Source of the DNA: an uncultured Paracoccaceae bacterium
GTDB taxonomy: Bacteria > Pseudomonadota > Alphaproteobacteria > Rhizobiales > Rhizobiaceae
Length of the DNA: 42,027 nucleotides
Direction: 5' to 3'
Assembly: GCA_937873685.1 (NCBI GenBank)
Contig: CALMYO010000148.1
Location: forward strand, 1-42,027
The notes beneath the pieces are model-generated. The model saw only the letters and a program-made list of their open reading frames with translations. It ran no database searches and was not told the origin of the DNA. The position numbers were made by a program, and so were the translations under genes. This document shows, piece by piece, positions 41,979-42,027 of this stretch (its first letter is position 1; each line of letters starts with the position of its first letter).

Positions 41979-42027
41979 AGATCGGAAGAGCACACGTCTG
42001 AACTCCAGTCACGATCAGATCTCGTAT
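41979..42027 (+). other. Illumina TruSeq-type adapter and index (non-genomic)
   Basis: The last 49 bases start AGATCGGAAGAGC and continue as the standard read-1 adapter to GTCAC (42008-42012). They then give the six-base index GATCAG (42013-42018) and ATCTCGTAT, the beginning of the flow-cell side. It is a library artefact left in the assembly, so genomic sequence ends at about 41978. Confidence 0.98.

Overview
The window is high-GC DNA with dense, short-gapped genes. The gene families (TRAP transporter, heterotetrameric sarcosine oxidase, aa3-type oxidase subunit IV, a fused aerobic-type indolepyruvate oxidoreductase, several acyl-CoA enzymes) and the dispersed CCCTCCCC/GGGGAGGG palindromes point to an alphaproteobacterium, most likely Hyphomicrobiales (Rhizobiales) close to Mesorhizobium or other Phyllobacteriaceae. 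That placement is inference from gene content. The piece looks like a draft-assembly contig: it starts two bases before a tRNA-Val gene, and its last 49 bases (41979-42027) are an Illumina TruSeq-type adapter with index, not genome. No CRISPR array, insertion sequence, phage module or rRNA was seen, and no gene-free stretch exceeds 300 bases.

Layout. 3-77: tRNA-Val(GAC). 231-3324: a three-gene TRAP transporter (dctP, dctQ, dctM), with a palindromic repeat lying between dctQ and dctM. 3370-10440: housekeeping and miscellaneous genes (small secreted protein, DUF952 protein, pyrD, MATE exporter, histone-deacetylase-like hydrolase, secreted EEP-family protein, thioesterase and slyX, SDR). 10676-14143: indolepyruvate ferredoxin oxidoreductase. 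14282-17570: a membrane GGDEF-EAL protein followed by a GNAT-fold N-acyl synthase-like protein. 17715-25010: an acyl-CoA ligase in an operon with a complete branched-chain-amino-acid-type ABC importer. 25026-27356: a minus-strand run of three Uma2-family nuclease paralogues plus a small membrane protein. 27496-29045: aa3-type cytochrome oxidase subunit IV, a TPR lipoprotein and rpsU. 29298-35556: sarcosine oxidase soxB-D-A-G with two YebY-like (DUF2511-like) exported proteins between soxB and soxD. 35604-36410: RlaP-like nucleotidyltransferase. 36446-41978: a divergent acyl-CoA module with nitroreductase, quinone oxidoreductase and ACAD10/11-type acyl-CoA dehydrogenase on one strand, and SDR, MaoC hydratase and ACAD10/11-type APH kinase on the other.

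How it fits together. Much of the window serves uptake and CoA-linked breakdown of organic acids: TRAP and ABC importers, CoA ligase, arylpyruvate-to-arylacetyl-CoA conversion, and a split kinase/dehydrogenase system that resembles levulinate/4-hydroxyacid catabolism. The most notable points are (i) the split ACAD10/11-like pair with SDR and MaoC genes, (ii) the YebY-like pair embedded in the sox operon, (iii) a palindromic repeat that is translated in frame as the N-terminus of the second YebY-like protein, and a related repeat carrying an open reading frame coupled at both ends between dctQ and dctM, and (iv) a cyclic-di-GMP enzyme next to a putative N-acyl signal synthase.
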